Below are positions 56,907 to 64,000 of a stretch of DNA of 64,000 bases, one piece after another. The stretch is from Vandammella animalimorsus (lineage in GTDB: Bacteria > Pseudomonadota > Gammaproteobacteria > Burkholderiales > Burkholderiaceae_C), in contig NZ_NSJF01000003.1 of NCBI RefSeq assembly GCF_002285285.1, forward strand, positions 62,001 to 126,000, written 5' to 3'. The notes under the pieces were generated by a model. It was not told the DNA's origin. It saw nothing but the letters and a program-made list of their open reading frames with translations, and did no database searches. Position 1 is the stretch's first letter. The number at the start of each line of letters is the position of its first letter. The position numbers and the translations under genes were made by a program.

Positions 56907-57572
56907 ATGCCTTCTTCCACCACCACCTTTCTCTCCGGTCTGGCGCTGTCGCTGTCGCTCATCATGGCCATTGGCCCGCAAAACGCCCACGTGCTGCGCA
57001 TGGGGCTGCTGCGCCAGCACGTGCTGCTCACCGTGCTGATGAGCGTGGCCGCCGACTGCCTGCTGATCTTCATCGGCGTGTACGGGCTGGCGCAGTTCGG
57101 TCACATGCCCGATAAGGTGCATGGCGCGCTGGTCGGCGCCGGTGTGCTGTTCTTGCTGATGTACGGCTGGCAGGCGCTGCAGCGCTTTTGGCGCGCACAG
57201 CGCACGGCACGCCACCAGGATGCCGCCGCCCAGGCCATTGATGATCTGGTGCAGGCGCCCGCTGCGCCGCTCATGGGCCGGGGCCAGGCCATGGCCACGG
57301 CACTGGCGTTCTCCTGCCTCAACCCCCATGCCTGGCTGGACACGGCCGTGCTCATCGGCTCGGCCTCGCTGGCCTATGGCAGCCAGGCCATGGTGTTCGG
57401 CCTTGGCGCCATGGCCGCATCGCTGCTGTGGTTCACCTGCCTGGGCGGCGCCTCGGCCTGGCTGGGCCAGCGCATCAACACGCCACGGCTGTGGATCTGG
57501 CTCGATGGCCTGGTCGCCGTGATGATGTGGGGCCTGGCCTGGTTCCTGGCCCGCAGCCTGTTCAAGTCATGA
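56907..57572 (+). CDS. LysE/ArgO family amino-acid exporter
   Basis: A 221-residue inner-membrane protein with six helices. The opening LSLSLIMAIGPQNAHVLRMGLLR and the central FSCLNPHAWLDTAVLIGS are diagnostic for LysE/ArgO, which export lysine and arginine. I chose the ATG giving MPSSTTTF; an earlier ATG at 56847 adds 20 residues of non-conserved sequence. It overlaps the following esterase gene by four bases (ATGA). Its closeness to lysine catabolic genes may be meaningful, as a way to relieve lysine excess. Confidence 0.9.
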   Translation: MPSSTTTFLSGLALSLSLIMAIGPQNAHVLRMGLLRQHVLLTVLMSVAADCLLIFIGVYGLAQFGHMPDKVHGALVGAGVLFLLMYGWQALQRFWRAQRTARHQDAAAQAIDDLVQAPAAPLMGRGQAMATALAFSCLNPHAWLDTAVLIGSASLAYGSQAMVFGLGAMAASLLWFTCLGGASAWLGQRINTPRLWIWLDGLVAVMMWGLAWFLARSLFKS

Positions 57573-58579
57573 CTTCAAAACGCACCATGCTCATTGCCCC
57601 AGCCACCGCCCCCGAATGCCCGCGCCGCGCTGCCGCGCCCGATGCCCGCCTGGCTGGCCTGCTGGAGCAGGCCAACCGCCCCGATGCCCCGCTGCAATCG
57701 GCCCAGCTCACGCCCACACTGGCGCGCGATGGCCTGGCCGGGCTGACCCACTCCCTGTGCGCCCCCGGCCCAGACATCGCCCAGGTGCACGAAGCCACGC
57801 TGCCCGGCGCCGATGGCCCCATCGCCCTGCGCCTGTACGACCCCGCACCGGCTGAGGCCAGCCTGCCCGTTTGCCTGTACCTGCACGGCGGCGGCCACAT
57901 GGCCGGCAGCATCGCCGTGTACGCCCCCATTTGCCGCCGCCTGGCCATACAGGCACAGTGCCGTGTGCTCGCACTCGAATATCGCCTGGCCCCGGAGCAC
58001 CCCTACCCGCAGGGCCTGCAAGACTGCGCACAGGCCCTGGCGGCACTGCCCGCATGGCTGGCCGCGCAGGGCCTGGCACTGCCTGGGGGGCTGGCCGGTG
58101 GGCTGACCGTGGCCGGCGACTCGGCCGGCGGCGCGCTCACTGCCAGCCTGGCCGCGCTGGCCCAGCAGCGCGCCGAGCTGCGCTTTGCGCGCCAGATCCT
58201 GATCTACCCCAGCCTGGACTACACCATGGCCCTGCCCTCGATCGAGGAAAACGGCAGCGGCTACCTGCTGGATGCGCGGCGCATCCGCTGGTACTTCGAG
58301 CAGTATTTCCAGAACGCGCAGCCACCACAGCGCCGCGCCGCCTCGCCGCTGCACATGCCCGCCACCGCCGCGCTGCCGCCCACGCTGCTGTTCACGGCCG
58401 GCTTCTGCCCGCTGCGCGACGAAGGCTACGCTTATGCCCAGCAGCTGCAGGCCCAGGGCGTGCAATGCACACACTGGCACCTGCCAGGCATGATCCACGC
58501 CTTCATGAACATGCAGGCCCTGGTGCCCGATGCCTGCGATGCGGTCTATCAGCGCATGGGCCAGTTCATGCGGGCTTGA
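57569..58579 (+). CDS. alpha/beta hydrolase, HSL-type esterase
   Basis: A 336-residue hydrolase of the hormone-sensitive-lipase group. The oxyanion motif is LHGGGHMAGS, the nucleophile is in GDSAGG, and the His is in GMIHAFMNM. It has no signal peptide, so it is cytoplasmic. It probably cuts short-chain esters; the natural substrate is unknown. It is translationally coupled to the LysE gene by an ATGA overlap. Confidence 0.9.
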   Translation: MTSKRTMLIAPATAPECPRRAAAPDARLAGLLEQANRPDAPLQSAQLTPTLARDGLAGLTHSLCAPGPDIAQVHEATLPGADGPIALRLYDPAPAEASLPVCLYLHGGGHMAGSIAVYAPICRRLAIQAQCRVLALEYRLAPEHPYPQGLQDCAQALAALPAWLAAQGLALPGGLAGGLTVAGDSAGGALTASLAALAQQRAELRFARQILIYPSLDYTMALPSIEENGSGYLLDARRIRWYFEQYFQNAQPPQRRAASPLHMPATAALPPTLLFTAGFCPLRDEGYAYAQQLQAQGVQCTHWHLPGMIHAFMNMQALVPDACDAVYQRMGQFMRA

Positions 58580-58612
58580 GCGCCCGTTCGAAGCCTCTGC
58601 CACGGGCGGCAA
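58576..58612 (+). repeat. possible relic of the palindromic element end
   Basis: Starting at the esterase stop codon, gagcgcccgttcgaagcctc...cacgggcggcaa aligns with the inverted end of the element at 27966-28128 with several mismatches. It may be a decayed end, or chance. Confidence 0.25.
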
Positions 58613-58678
58613 CCATGCGCGGTTGGACAGGTCTGGGCGTGACGAAGCCCCGCCATGCCTTCCCTGTAGGGCCAACGC

Positions 58679-59587
58679 TTATGCCTGCATGCCGGCATCC
58701 ATGTCTCCCAGATACTCGGCCATGACCTGTTCGTAGTATTGCTGCGACAAGGGGGCCAGCAAACGATGCAAGTCGTTGAACACACGGCGCGCCGTGATGC
58801 CGATCCAATTGGCCGGCAGCAACTCGAGCGGCAACCCCGGATCCAGATAGGGCAGCCGGCGCCAACACGTCACCATGGGCAGGTAGCTTTTGAACGCATC
58901 CTGCGCGCTGAACTGCCCCTGGCGCATGCGCTTTTGCCAGCGCTCGAGCTCGGCCTGATAGGGCTCGACGAAGCTTTGATATTCCTTGCCCAGCGCTTGA
59001 AGATTCCACCAGCGCGCGACCTTGGCCTGCAGATCACCCAAGCCACAGGGCTGGCAAGTGAACATCTCCACGTAGTCCCACAGGCCATGCTCGCGGATGT
59101 ATTCAATGGTCTCCTCCCGCAAGCGCGCCGGGCCGATATAAAGCGCCGCCCCCACGCTGCCGAACCCCAGGCGCGCCAGGCCGATGCGAATTTTGTGGCG
59201 ATACTGGCGCTCACTCTCCGGCACGGAAAAAGACACCAGCAGCCACGGATCGCCCACCCCCATGGGGCGTGATGAAAAAATGCGCGCATCCCCTGCGCGC
59301 ATGTGCGGCTCCAGGCCATCCGATAGCGCATAGCCATTGCCCGCCGGGGTGCTTTTGCTGACCAGCACACCTTTTTTCTTCATCCGTGAGATGGAGGAAC
59401 GAATGCTGGACGGCTCGCAATCGAGCTCTGCCAGCATGCGCACAGCGGCGGCAATGGGGATGGCCGAGCCGGCCGGCCGGCCATAAATGCCGAAAAACGT
59501 CATGACCAGCCGATAGTGCGTCGGCTGCTCGTGCGCCTCATGGGCGCGGCCGGCGATGAACTCATCCAGGGCGATGGGGTGTTTCAT
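58679..59587 (-). CDS. PaaX family transcriptional regulator
   Basis: A 302-residue regulator. A winged helix (PIAAAVRMLAELDCEPSSIRSSISRMKKKGVL) leads into the PaaX central ferredoxin-like region (WLLVSFSVPESERQYRHKIR) and a helical C-domain with LLPANWIGITARRVFNDLH, the PaaX end signature. PaaX of E. coli represses phenylacetate genes and responds to phenylacetyl-CoA. Here it sits at the end of a different catabolic operon, so the inducer is probably an intermediate of that pathway. The ATG (MKHPIALDEF) starts the conserved region. Confidence 0.9.
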   Translation of the reverse strand: MKHPIALDEFIAGRAHEAHEQPTHYRLVMTFFGIYGRPAGSAIPIAAAVRMLAELDCEPSSIRSSISRMKKKGVLVSKSTPAGNGYALSDGLEPHMRAGDARIFSSRPMGVGDPWLLVSFSVPESERQYRHKIRIGLARLGFGSVGAALYIGPARLREETIEYIREHGLWDYVEMFTCQPCGLGDLQAKVARWWNLQALGKEYQSFVEPYQAELERWQKRMRQGQFSAQDAFKSYLPMVTCWRRLPYLDPGLPLELLPANWIGITARRVFNDLHRLLAPLSQQYYEQVMAEYLGDMDAGMQA

Positions 59588-59743
59588 GGCAGACGATTCT
59601 ATTGACCTTTGCCAGCGGCCAATTTCCTGCTTGCCATGTCCCGGGGCGAGCCTTCTGCCCGCCGCCCTGCTTTTCAAGCCATGGGGCCAATGCCCAGCGC
59701 GGCCTGCGACCGGGCGCATCACGGGCGATGACAGGGCCGCTCA

Positions 59744-60733
59744 TCAAGAGGGCTTCTGAAAGCCCGCCATCTTCACCATTGCCGCAAATGCCTCATCCGT
59801 CGCAAGGATGCGCGCCTGCAGCTCCTCGGGCGTGCTGCTGCTGGGCTGAATGGCCAGCTCAGAGAGCTTTTCCGCAAAAGCGCTCGATTGCACGACCTGG
59901 GCAATGGCCGCGTTGTAGCGCGCAATCATCTCGCGGGGCGTCCCGGCCGGGGCCAATGCCGAGACGAAATTGCTGATGCCATAGCCCTTGACGCCCTGCT
60001 CCACATAGGTGGGCACATCCGGCAGTAGCGCAAAACGCTGCGGCCCACTGATGGTAATGATGCGCAGGCGCCCGGCCTTGACGTGCTGCAGCATGACGGC
60101 AATCGAGCCGATGCCAGCAGGAATCTGCCCGGCCAGCAAATCCTGCACGATGGGCGCATCCCCTTTGTACGGCACGGGGCTGAGCGCCAACTGGTAGTGA
60201 TTGGAGAGCATGTGCACACCGAACTCCGGATCACTGGCAGGTGCGGGAACGCCGATATTGGCCTGCTTTGGCTGCGCGCGCATCCATGCCATCAGCCCGG
60301 CCAGATCGTGTACCTGACCCACGATTTCCGGGTTGACCACCAGCACATCGGGCGAGATGGCCACCAGGCCCACCGGCGCAAAATCCCGGTGCGTCTCATA
60401 ACCGGGTTGGCGCACCGTCAGCGGAATCATCGACAGTGCATGGCTGTTGGAAAGCAACAGCGTCGCGCCATCGGCCGGGGCCTGTTTCAGCGCATTGGCC
60501 GCAATCTGCCCGCCCGCGCCAGGCCGGTTCTCCACAATCACAGGGCGATCCAGGATGCGTGCCATGCCTTCGGCCAGTACGCGCGCCACCACATCGGTGC
60601 TGCCACCGGCCGGAAACCCGACCAGGATGCGAATTTGAGACGTCTGCGCCCTCGCTGGAGCCAGGCTCATGCCCAGGAGGCCCAAACCTGCTGCGCTCAG
60701 CACGCGGCGACGGGTGATGTAAAGCTTGCTCAT
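59744..60733 (-). CDS. tripartite tricarboxylate transporter receptor (Bug family)
   Basis: A 329-residue periplasmic solute receptor of the TctC/Bug type. The leader has a twin-arginine-like TRRRVLSAAGLGLLG, cut near ARA-QT. The mature domain opens IRILVGFPAGGSTDVVARVLAEGM, with IVENRPGAGGQIAAN, both hallmarks. Bug receptors bind small carboxylates or aromatic acids. No TctA/TctB membrane genes are nearby, which is common for Bug proteins. It lies 16 bases after the carboxylesterase gene and probably binds the pathway substrate. Confidence 0.92.
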   Translation of the reverse strand: MSKLYITRRRVLSAAGLGLLGMSLAPARAQTSQIRILVGFPAGGSTDVVARVLAEGMARILDRPVIVENRPGAGGQIAANALKQAPADGATLLLSNSHALSMIPLTVRQPGYETHRDFAPVGLVAISPDVLVVNPEIVGQVHDLAGLMAWMRAQPKQANIGVPAPASDPEFGVHMLSNHYQLALSPVPYKGDAPIVQDLLAGQIPAGIGSIAVMLQHVKAGRLRIITISGPQRFALLPDVPTYVEQGVKGYGISNFVSALAPAGTPREMIARYNAAIAQVVQSSAFAEKLSELAIQPSSSTPEELQARILATDEAFAAMVKMAGFQKPS

Positions 60734-60749
60734 GACAGAACCCTTTCTT

Positions 60750-62141
60750 TCAAGTGGCAAAAGGCACGCCGTTTGCAGGCGCGTGGGGCGCAAGGTCGCG
60801 CACGGTAAAACTCACAATCTCGGCCATCCAATGGCGTGACACCGCCTCAAGCATCTCCAGCCGCAGGCCAGCCAGCATGGGCGCATCCGCCCAGGCACTC
60901 AACTGGCCGAATTGAAAAGGCAGATCCAGACAGTGCCCGCTATGGAAACCGTCCAGCGGGCTTTCCAACGTAAACCGTGCCAATTGCACTGACTTGCCCA
61001 ATTGCCGCAACTGTTTTGCGTATTCATGCGGGAAACGCTGGAACTGCCGCCACGACGCGGCAGCAACCAGTTGACGGTACGGGGACAGCCCACTTTGCGC
61101 CCCCAAGAATCGCCCGTGCCGGCACAAGCTGGGAGGCAAATCGGCCGCGGGCCAGCTCGCCAGCGCCTCATCGACCTGTTGCTGCGTTACCTGCCGCTGC
61201 GCTGGTGTTTGAAAAAAGAAAGCTGCGCATTCATCGGCCGTATGGCGCAAATACACGGCCCGGGCGTGGCATGCCTGAGCCGCCCAGCCTGGCTCCAGCA
61301 GGCCCTGCGGCAGGCCCGCACTGGCCACTGGCAAAAAAGCCGCCGCTGCATACCCCAAACGAAAAGCTTCGTGGGGCAAGGCACTCAGGCCGGCACGCAA
61401 TACCAGCGCAGCTGACGCTGAATGCAAATCAGCGCCTCCACTGCTCAGATCGGCGACGCGCGCTGCTGCCGCAGCAGTCACCATGCGCTGGCGTTCGGTT
61501 GGCCAAGGCTGTCTCACCCCCATGCTCAGCAGCGCCACGCGATCGAGCATTCCACGCGCCTGCGGCAGCACCGACAGCAGATGCGCATACCAGCCGCCAG
61601 CGGACTGCCCCATCAGCGTGATGCGGCCGGCATCACCGCCATAGGCATGCACATGCTCGGCGACCCACTGCAACGCCAGCAACAGATCGGCTGCAGGCAA
61701 TGGCAGCTCATGCGCTTGCGACCATCCCAAATGCCCCAGCGCGCCAATCCGGTAATTGACATTCACCACCACCAATCCTTGGGCCGCCAGGCGGGTGGCG
61801 TCGTACCAGGCCATGCTGCCGCCCCCGGTCATCCACGCCCCGCCATGAATGAACAGCAAAACAGGCAGACCCTGGGCCTGCGCAGGCGCCCAGACGTTCA
61901 GAAAAAAGGCATCTTCGTCCTGCGGGTTGGCTCCCCCCTCGCCCATGGCTGCTGTCAGCCGGCTCGGCAGTTGGGGGAACACGGGCACTTGCTGCAGGCA
62001 CTGCACCGACAATTGCCCGCCGGCCGCCTCGGCAGGCGCAAAGCGCCTGGGCGCATGTGCATAGCGCAGGCCATACCAAGCCTGGACGTCCACGCCATCG
62101 ACCCGGGCCTGGGATGAGGGGAAAGCCACGACCGTGCGCAT
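60750..62141 (-). CDS. type-B carboxylesterase family hydrolase
   Basis: A 463-residue carboxylesterase/lipase fold protein. The oxyanion segment is LLFIHGGAWMTGG, the nucleophile elbow is GQSAGGWYAHL, and the His is probably in PLDGFHSGHCLDLPF. The N-terminus (VDGVDVQAWYGLRYAHAPRRF) fits the family. There is no signal peptide, so it acts in the cytoplasm, where it may cut an ester or amide intermediate. Its ATG is three bases after the monooxygenase stop codon, so the two are tightly coupled. Confidence 0.88.
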   Translation of the reverse strand: MRTVVAFPSSQARVDGVDVQAWYGLRYAHAPRRFAPAEAAGGQLSVQCLQQVPVFPQLPSRLTAAMGEGGANPQDEDAFFLNVWAPAQAQGLPVLLFIHGGAWMTGGGSMAWYDATRLAAQGLVVVNVNYRIGALGHLGWSQAHELPLPAADLLLALQWVAEHVHAYGGDAGRITLMGQSAGGWYAHLLSVLPQARGMLDRVALLSMGVRQPWPTERQRMVTAAAAARVADLSSGGADLHSASAALVLRAGLSALPHEAFRLGYAAAAFLPVASAGLPQGLLEPGWAAQACHARAVYLRHTADECAAFFFQTPAQRQVTQQQVDEALASWPAADLPPSLCRHGRFLGAQSGLSPYRQLVAAASWRQFQRFPHEYAKQLRQLGKSVQLARFTLESPLDGFHSGHCLDLPFQFGQLSAWADAPMLAGLRLEMLEAVSRHWMAEIVSFTVRDLAPHAPANGVPFAT

Positions 62142-62144
62142 CGT

Positions 62145-63383
62145 TTACAGCTTCAATGAAATATAGGGCGTGCCCGTCAGCGCATTGCCGTGCAGCTCAT
62201 ACCCCATCGGGGCAGTGATGGAGGCATGGCGGGTGCCCGTATTGATGTCACGCCACATGCGGCCCAGCAGACTGTTCTCGGCAAAAGCGGCTGTGCCATG
62301 CAACCAGCACAAATCGTTGACGGCATCGACCAATTCATGTCCAGCATGGCCAATGCCTCCCCGATGCGCGGCCCGGTATTCCAGCGGAATGGGGACGACG
62401 CCGCACGCGGCCGCATCAATCGCATCGGCCGCGCGCTCCAGCAGCAGGCGCGCGCCATCCACCTTGGCACTGACCATGCCCAGGTTTTGCACAAAGGCCC
62501 CCGAGTCGATTTGCCGTTTGTAGTGGGTATAGGTGATGCCACGCTTGCCAGCCAGCTCGACGACGTGATCGAGCGCAGCATAGGCAGCGCCCAGCGAGGG
62601 GGCCTGGATCGTGGTGGACATGGTCAGATGCGGTGTCAGCCGACGCCCGAAGGTCGCCGAGCCATCCTGCTCCATTCCGGGGCCCATCAATTGCTCAAAG
62701 GTGATGACCCGATCTCTGGGCACCCAGAGGTTTTCGGTCGCCATGGTGTTGGAGCCCGAGCCGCGCATGCCGATCGTGAACCAGGTGTCTTCCAGCCTGT
62801 ATTCGCTGCGGTGCATCAGCACAAAGCCCACCTGCGGCACAGTCTGGTTCGCTGGTGCCGCCTCGGAATCCTGGATGAACAGAATGCCCAGCGCCCACTC
62901 GGCATGGCTGCTGTTGGAGGCAAATGGCCACTTGCCGGTAATACGCCAGCCATCACCATCTGGCGTGGCCGTGCCCTGTGGTTGCGCAAAGATGGAGGCT
63001 GCGCGAATCGGCCCATTGGCAAAGACCTCGTCGAGCACGGCATCGCCAAAGCGATTGGCCAGCATGACCGAGCCGTTGGAGATGACTACGCACCAGGCAG
63101 CCGCAGGATCGTAATAGGCCACCGTCCTGGCCACATCCAGCAGCATGCGCGCCCCGCCCTCGTAGCCACCATAGCGCTTGAGCGCAGAAATGCGCCACAC
63201 ATCGGCCTGCTCCAGCGCCTCGACGCTGGCCAGGGGCAAATCCCGCTCGCGATCGGCAACCACTGCCTGCTCTCGCAGTCGCGCTCCGACCTGATGCACA
63301 CGCTCAATCAGCTCTGCCGTCGCGTCGGGCACAGGCGCCTGGGTAACAGTCAGGCGTTGATGGGTTGCAGTCACATCAGTCAT
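62145..63383 (-). CDS. acyl-CoA dehydrogenase-fold flavin-dependent monooxygenase
   Basis: A 412-residue protein of the acyl-CoA dehydrogenase superfamily, in the HsaA/DszC-like branch. These use reduced flavin from a separate reductase to hydroxylate aromatic rings. Motifs are AYYDPAAAWCVVISNGS, GWRITGKWPFASNSSHAEWALG, FTIGMRGSGSNTM, and a C-terminal FAENSLLGRMWRDINTGTRHA. The acid base of true acyl-CoA dehydrogenases is not seen. The ATG follows AAGGAGAGG. No reductase is adjacent; the one at 10121 or another elsewhere would be needed. Confidence 0.82.
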   Translation of the reverse strand: MTDVTATHQRLTVTQAPVPDATAELIERVHQVGARLREQAVVADRERDLPLASVEALEQADVWRISALKRYGGYEGGARMLLDVARTVAYYDPAAAWCVVISNGSVMLANRFGDAVLDEVFANGPIRAASIFAQPQGTATPDGDGWRITGKWPFASNSSHAEWALGILFIQDSEAAPANQTVPQVGFVLMHRSEYRLEDTWFTIGMRGSGSNTMATENLWVPRDRVITFEQLMGPGMEQDGSATFGRRLTPHLTMSTTIQAPSLGAAYAALDHVVELAGKRGITYTHYKRQIDSGAFVQNLGMVSAKVDGARLLLERAADAIDAAACGVVPIPLEYRAAHRGGIGHAGHELVDAVNDLCWLHGTAAFAENSLLGRMWRDINTGTRHASITAPMGYELHGNALTGTPYISLKL

Positions 63384-63712
63384 GGCCTCTCCTTCCTTGT
63401 CAATCATCTTCAATCGAATCTCGCGAGAACAGGCCCTGGGGATGCTCTGCACGAATCGCCGCGTCGTGTGCATTTGCGAATTCGGGCAGCCCGCTTCGTG
63501 ACTTCATCCTCGCAATGGCCGAGGCCGTTGCTGCGCCTCGCGCCTCGCGCCTCGCGCTCCATCCCGAACCGCAACGCACACTGGCCGCTGATTCATGCAG
63601 AGCACCCCCTGTGTGTTGTCCCGCAGGCGCCTGCCCACAATCGAACCGATGGCTTTCGCGTCGGGGCAAGGCGCAGTTTGATGTGCAGGCATTTGCAGCA
63701 GACAGCAGCACA
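63384..63712. other. 329-base spacer upstream of the monooxygenase gene
   Basis: No gene is recognised. It holds a short tandem repeat of gcgcctc (three copies, 63533-63553). A promoter for the downstream genes may lie here. Confidence 0.5.
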
Positions 63713-64000
63713 CTAGGCCAATACCCCTTGCAGCACACCTTCGCGCACCACCTCTTGCCCGTCCAGGCTCACCGTGCAATTGCGCATGGGGTAATCGAAG
63801 TGGCAGGACGTAAAGCGCCCAGCGGCCGGATTGGCTCCGGTGGAGATCAGAAAATTACCGGCAAAGGCGCGCAGTTCCGTACCGTTCGTATCGCGCTTGT
63901 CATACATCACCAATGCATCCCAACGCGCCGCTGGCGCCATGCCCCAACCCACGTGGCTGATAGCATAGGCATCACGACCTTCCCAACTGCTGTAGTACGA
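63713..64000 (-). CDS. C-terminal part of an M29/NicX-like metalloenzyme
   Basis: The last 95 residues of a protein whose start lies beyond the window. The frame is open to the edge. SYYSSWEGRDAYAISHVGWG, NGTELRAFAGNFLISTGAN and the HFDYPMRNCTVSLDG ending resemble 2,5-dihydroxypyridine 5,6-dioxygenase (NicX), a non-haem iron enzyme related to M29 aminopeptidases. Its iron ligands are expected in a His (SHVGWG) and a His-x-Asp (HFD), both present. A leucyl aminopeptidase-like protein is the main alternative. It heads the operon as seen. Confidence 0.62.
   Translation of the reverse strand, partial: SYYSSWEGRDAYAISHVGWGMAPAARWDALVMYDKRDTNGTELRAFAGNFLISTGANPAAGRFTSCHFDYPMRNCTVSLDGQEVVREGVLQGVLA

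Noticed and set aside
63533-63553. Three tandem copies of gcgcctc
   Set aside because: Short, GC-rich and isolated; probably a chance or slippage product with no link to a feature.
1-64000. CRISPR array, prophage, integrated element, rRNA or tRNA genes
   Set aside because: Read for regular spacers, integrase, phage structural genes and cloverleaf or CCA-like ends; none was found.

Overview
This is a gene-dense, GC-rich chromosomal segment of a betaproteobacterium. The gene content and order fit the Burkholderiales, most likely the family Comamonadaceae. Supporting marks are the EF-P with an arginine (R32) at the modification site, the Bug-family (TctC-type) solute receptor, surE-pcm-nlpD in tandem, sspA-sspB, and the divergent smpB/ratA-rnfH pair. 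I cannot name the genus. There are no rRNA or tRNA genes, no CRISPR array, no transposase and no phage genes. Most of it is core chromosome with a few accessory patches.

Layout. 1-10058: end of an NADP-dependent oxidoreductase, an SDR, a DMT exporter, PEP carboxylase, an amino-acid ABC receptor and permease without their own ATPase, and a copper ATPase. 10121-20813: flavin reductase, TrpS, site-2 protease, EF-P, NADP-glutamate dehydrogenase, MiaA, a complete polar amino-acid ABC operon, then PlsC and a YgjP-type metalloprotein. 20853-27926: TetR/AcrR repressor divergent from an acrA-acrB-oprM efflux operon with duplicated operator-like sites. 27927-38281: a repeat-rich spacer, then rluB, scpB, rluD, nlpD, pcm, surE, sspB and sspA on the minus strand, mscL and a NIF3 protein. 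38541-48321: O-acetylhomoserine sulfhydrylase, an AftB-like membrane glycosyltransferase, a beta-lactamase-fold hydrolase, a VapBC-type toxin-antitoxin pair, a CoA-transferase, rnfH/ratA/smpB, a lipoprotein and a PNPOx-like protein.

48467-58579: an AcoD/ExaC-type aldehyde dehydrogenase faces an AcoR-like sigma-54 activator. The shared spacer holds a good -24/-12 promoter, two dyad sites and a leader hairpin. Next come a lysine/pipecolate catabolic pair (2-oxoadipate dioxygenase HglS and an AmaA-like oxidase), an MscS channel, a LysE exporter and an HSL-type esterase. 58679-64000: a minus-strand catabolic operon, cut by the window edge. It has a NicX/M29-like ring-cleavage enzyme (C-terminus only), an acyl-CoA-dehydrogenase-fold flavin monooxygenase, a type-B carboxylesterase, a Bug solute receptor and a PaaX-family regulator. 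This is the best candidate here for an undescribed pathway, possibly for an N-heteroaromatic compound.

Two families of dispersed non-coding repeats stand out. One is a ~163-bp palindromic element with 19-bp perfect terminal inverted repeats (27966-28128) and a degenerate copy at 21695-21826; the two bracket the efflux operon. The other is a ~120-bp three-hairpin element (6533-6651 and 28170-28290) whose first two stems differ in sequence between copies yet stay paired.
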